A DNA stretch of 6,899 bases from an uncultured Oscillospiraceae bacterium (GTDB lineage: Bacteria > Bacillota > Clostridia > Oscillospirales > Oscillospiraceae). The position numbers were made by a program, and so were the translations under genes. Location: the NCBI GenBank assembly GCA_934572355.1, contig CAKTKV010000086.1:1-6899 (forward strand). The letters are read 5' to 3'. Of the stretch, positions 5,947 through 6,899 are shown piece by piece. The notes under the pieces were generated by a model. That model was not told the DNA's origin. It worked only from the letters and a program-made list of their open reading frames with translations, and made no database searches. Each line of letters opens with the position of its first letter. Positions within the stretch are counted from its first letter, which is position 1.

Positions 5947-6899
5947 ATGAAAAAGAAAACGCTTCTTATCGCAATATGCGCCCTGCTTATAATTGCCGCG
6001 CTTATAATTCTCCCACCATTGCTGCGCGGCTATACGGTCAACAGGGCAGATAAGGCATCTGACCTCGCGGTTCCCGCGCCCTTCGCGCTCTACAGCGGGA
6101 AGGATATCGGCTTCAGCTTCCTGTACCCCGAAGAGTGCCGCGCCGGTTGGGAGGATGATTCCGCCTGCGTTTATTACGGCGCAGGTAAGCTTCTTGTCTC
6201 CCGCACCGACAAGAAGGGCATGAGCCCTGAGAAGTATTTTAAGAGCTGCGATAAGCTCATGCTCTCCACCTTCCAAACGGTAGAGTCCACGCCGATCCAA
6301 GAAGTCCCCGTCGGCGGTAAGACTCTGTACCTCACGCGCTACAAGGTCGGCACCGGGAACGGCACAATGATAATAGACCGGTATCTTGAGCTGTACCGGA
6401 GCTTTTATGTGCAATACACGGCAATGTCGCCCGAGGCGGGCGCGCTGAACACGCCGGTCTACTACGCCATCGACACGCTGCGCATATCGGACGGGGCGTA
6501 CCGTGGGGCGTTCTCGGAGAAAACGGAGCTGCACAAGAACGAGGAGGCGGGCATTTCGCTGCGTCTGCCGGAGATGCTGACGACCGAGGAGCTCACCGTC
6601 GGCTTTATCAGCCGCGGGGAAAACTGCGTCCTTCTTGCCGTGTTCTGCGACAGGGACGATAACGGGAACGCGATATATAACCGGCAGGATTTCATCGACA
6701 GAGCCGCCGAAAACCCGGACTTCGTGGCGGGCTATCTTGGCGCGGAGAGCGCGGTGTTCTCCGAAGGACGGGAGACGCAGCTTGCCGGGCGCAGCTTCTA
6801 CTGCTACCCCATGACGATGACCGCGGGCGGCAGAGAGTTTTCCGGTCAGGTCTGCCTTGCAAACGCGGATGAGACAGGCGTCTATCTGCTGTGCTACGG
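5947..6899 (+). CDS. Membrane-anchored extracytoplasmic protein with two tandem related domains, 3' end outside window
   Basis: I do not recognise this gene. The reading frame is open for 317 codons to the right edge. MKKK is followed by one hydrophobic helix (about residues 5-26) with no lipobox, so the protein is probably anchored by an uncleaved signal, with the rest outside the membrane. The exported part appears to be a duplication: residues about 51-181 and about 197-317 share the order G-[FI]-S-x-x-x-P near the start (GFSFLYPEEC at 55-64; GISLRLPEML at 202-211), a central YF or DFI helix (MSPEKYF; YNRQDFI), a [VA]-G-[GR]-[KS]-x-[YF] strand (122-128; 280-285) and a final YxxxY/LLCY strand. 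The layout resembles the PsbP/Mog1-like folds seen in many Firmicute lipoproteins, but this is a fold guess. It follows the M4 peptidase by 13 bp with a coupled ribosome binding site. It may be a partner, chaperone, inhibitor or substrate of the peptidase. Confidence 0.85.
   Translation, partial: MKKKTLLIAICALLIIAALIILPPLLRGYTVNRADKASDLAVPAPFALYSGKDIGFSFLYPEECRAGWEDDSACVYYGAGKLLVSRTDKKGMSPEKYFKSCDKLMLSTFQTVESTPIQEVPVGGKTLYLTRYKVGTGNGTMIIDRYLELYRSFYVQYTAMSPEAGALNTPVYYAIDTLRISDGAYRGAFSEKTELHKNEEAGISLRLPEMLTTEELTVGFISRGENCVLLAVFCDRDDNGNAIYNRQDFIDRAAENPDFVAGYLGAESAVFSEGRETQLAGRSFYCYPMTMTAGGREFSGQVCLANADETGVYLLCY

Noticed and set aside
4653..6534. Minus-strand frames opposite the M4 peptidase and the downstream gene
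   Set aside because: Antisense shadows in GC-rich DNA; the plus-strand frames have a signal peptide, catalytic motifs and ribosome binding sites.

Overview
The window looks like a chromosomal stretch of a GC-rich member of the Clostridia (Firmicutes), most likely an uncultured gut Oscillospiraceae/Ruminococcaceae-type bacterium. The basis is strong AGGAGG-type ribosome binding sites, sharply AT-rich promoters between GC-rich genes, a lipoprotein M4 peptidase, and a G3E GTPase fused to a YcgQ-like domain. The taxon is an inference from style; no marker gene is present.

Layout. Four genes lie on the minus strand and two on the plus strand, diverging from a promoter region at about 3961-4163. 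Minus strand, in order of transcription: (a) 3960-2812, a CobW/COG0523 (G3E) GTPase with a complete CxCC metal motif and an 84-residue His/Asp/Cys-rich insert; (b) 2825-1863, a second, divergent CobW-like P-loop protein with a TIGR03943/DUF1980 (YcgQ)-like C-terminal region, overlapping the first gene by 14 nt from a TTG start and closed by a clear intrinsic terminator; (c) 1751-1080, a HAD-superfamily hydrolase with its own promoter; (d) 983 to the left edge, an APC-superfamily amino acid permease, cut by the window, also with its own promoter. Plus strand: (e) 4164-5933, a 589-residue lipoprotein zinc metallopeptidase of the thermolysin (M4) family with all catalytic residues; (f) 5947 to the right edge, a membrane-anchored extracytoplasmic protein of unknown function built from two related domains, whose ribosome binding site touches the stop codon of the peptidase gene.

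How the parts may work together. The GTPase pair is a metal-handling operon, most plausibly for zinc: the first protein carries the metal-loading motif plus a large metal-buffering insert, and the second is a relative with an altered active-site region. The zinc-dependent peptidase is transcribed divergently from the same 203-bp intergenic region, which contains two dyads placed like operators over the GTPase promoter. A functional link between metal supply and the peptidase is only an inference from this geometry. The HAD hydrolase and permease look like independently transcribed neighbours.

Two real genes run off the window edges (1-983 minus, 5947-6899 plus). No RNA gene, insertion sequence, CRISPR array, attachment site or origin was seen, and the only gene-free stretches are short intergenic regions, described below.
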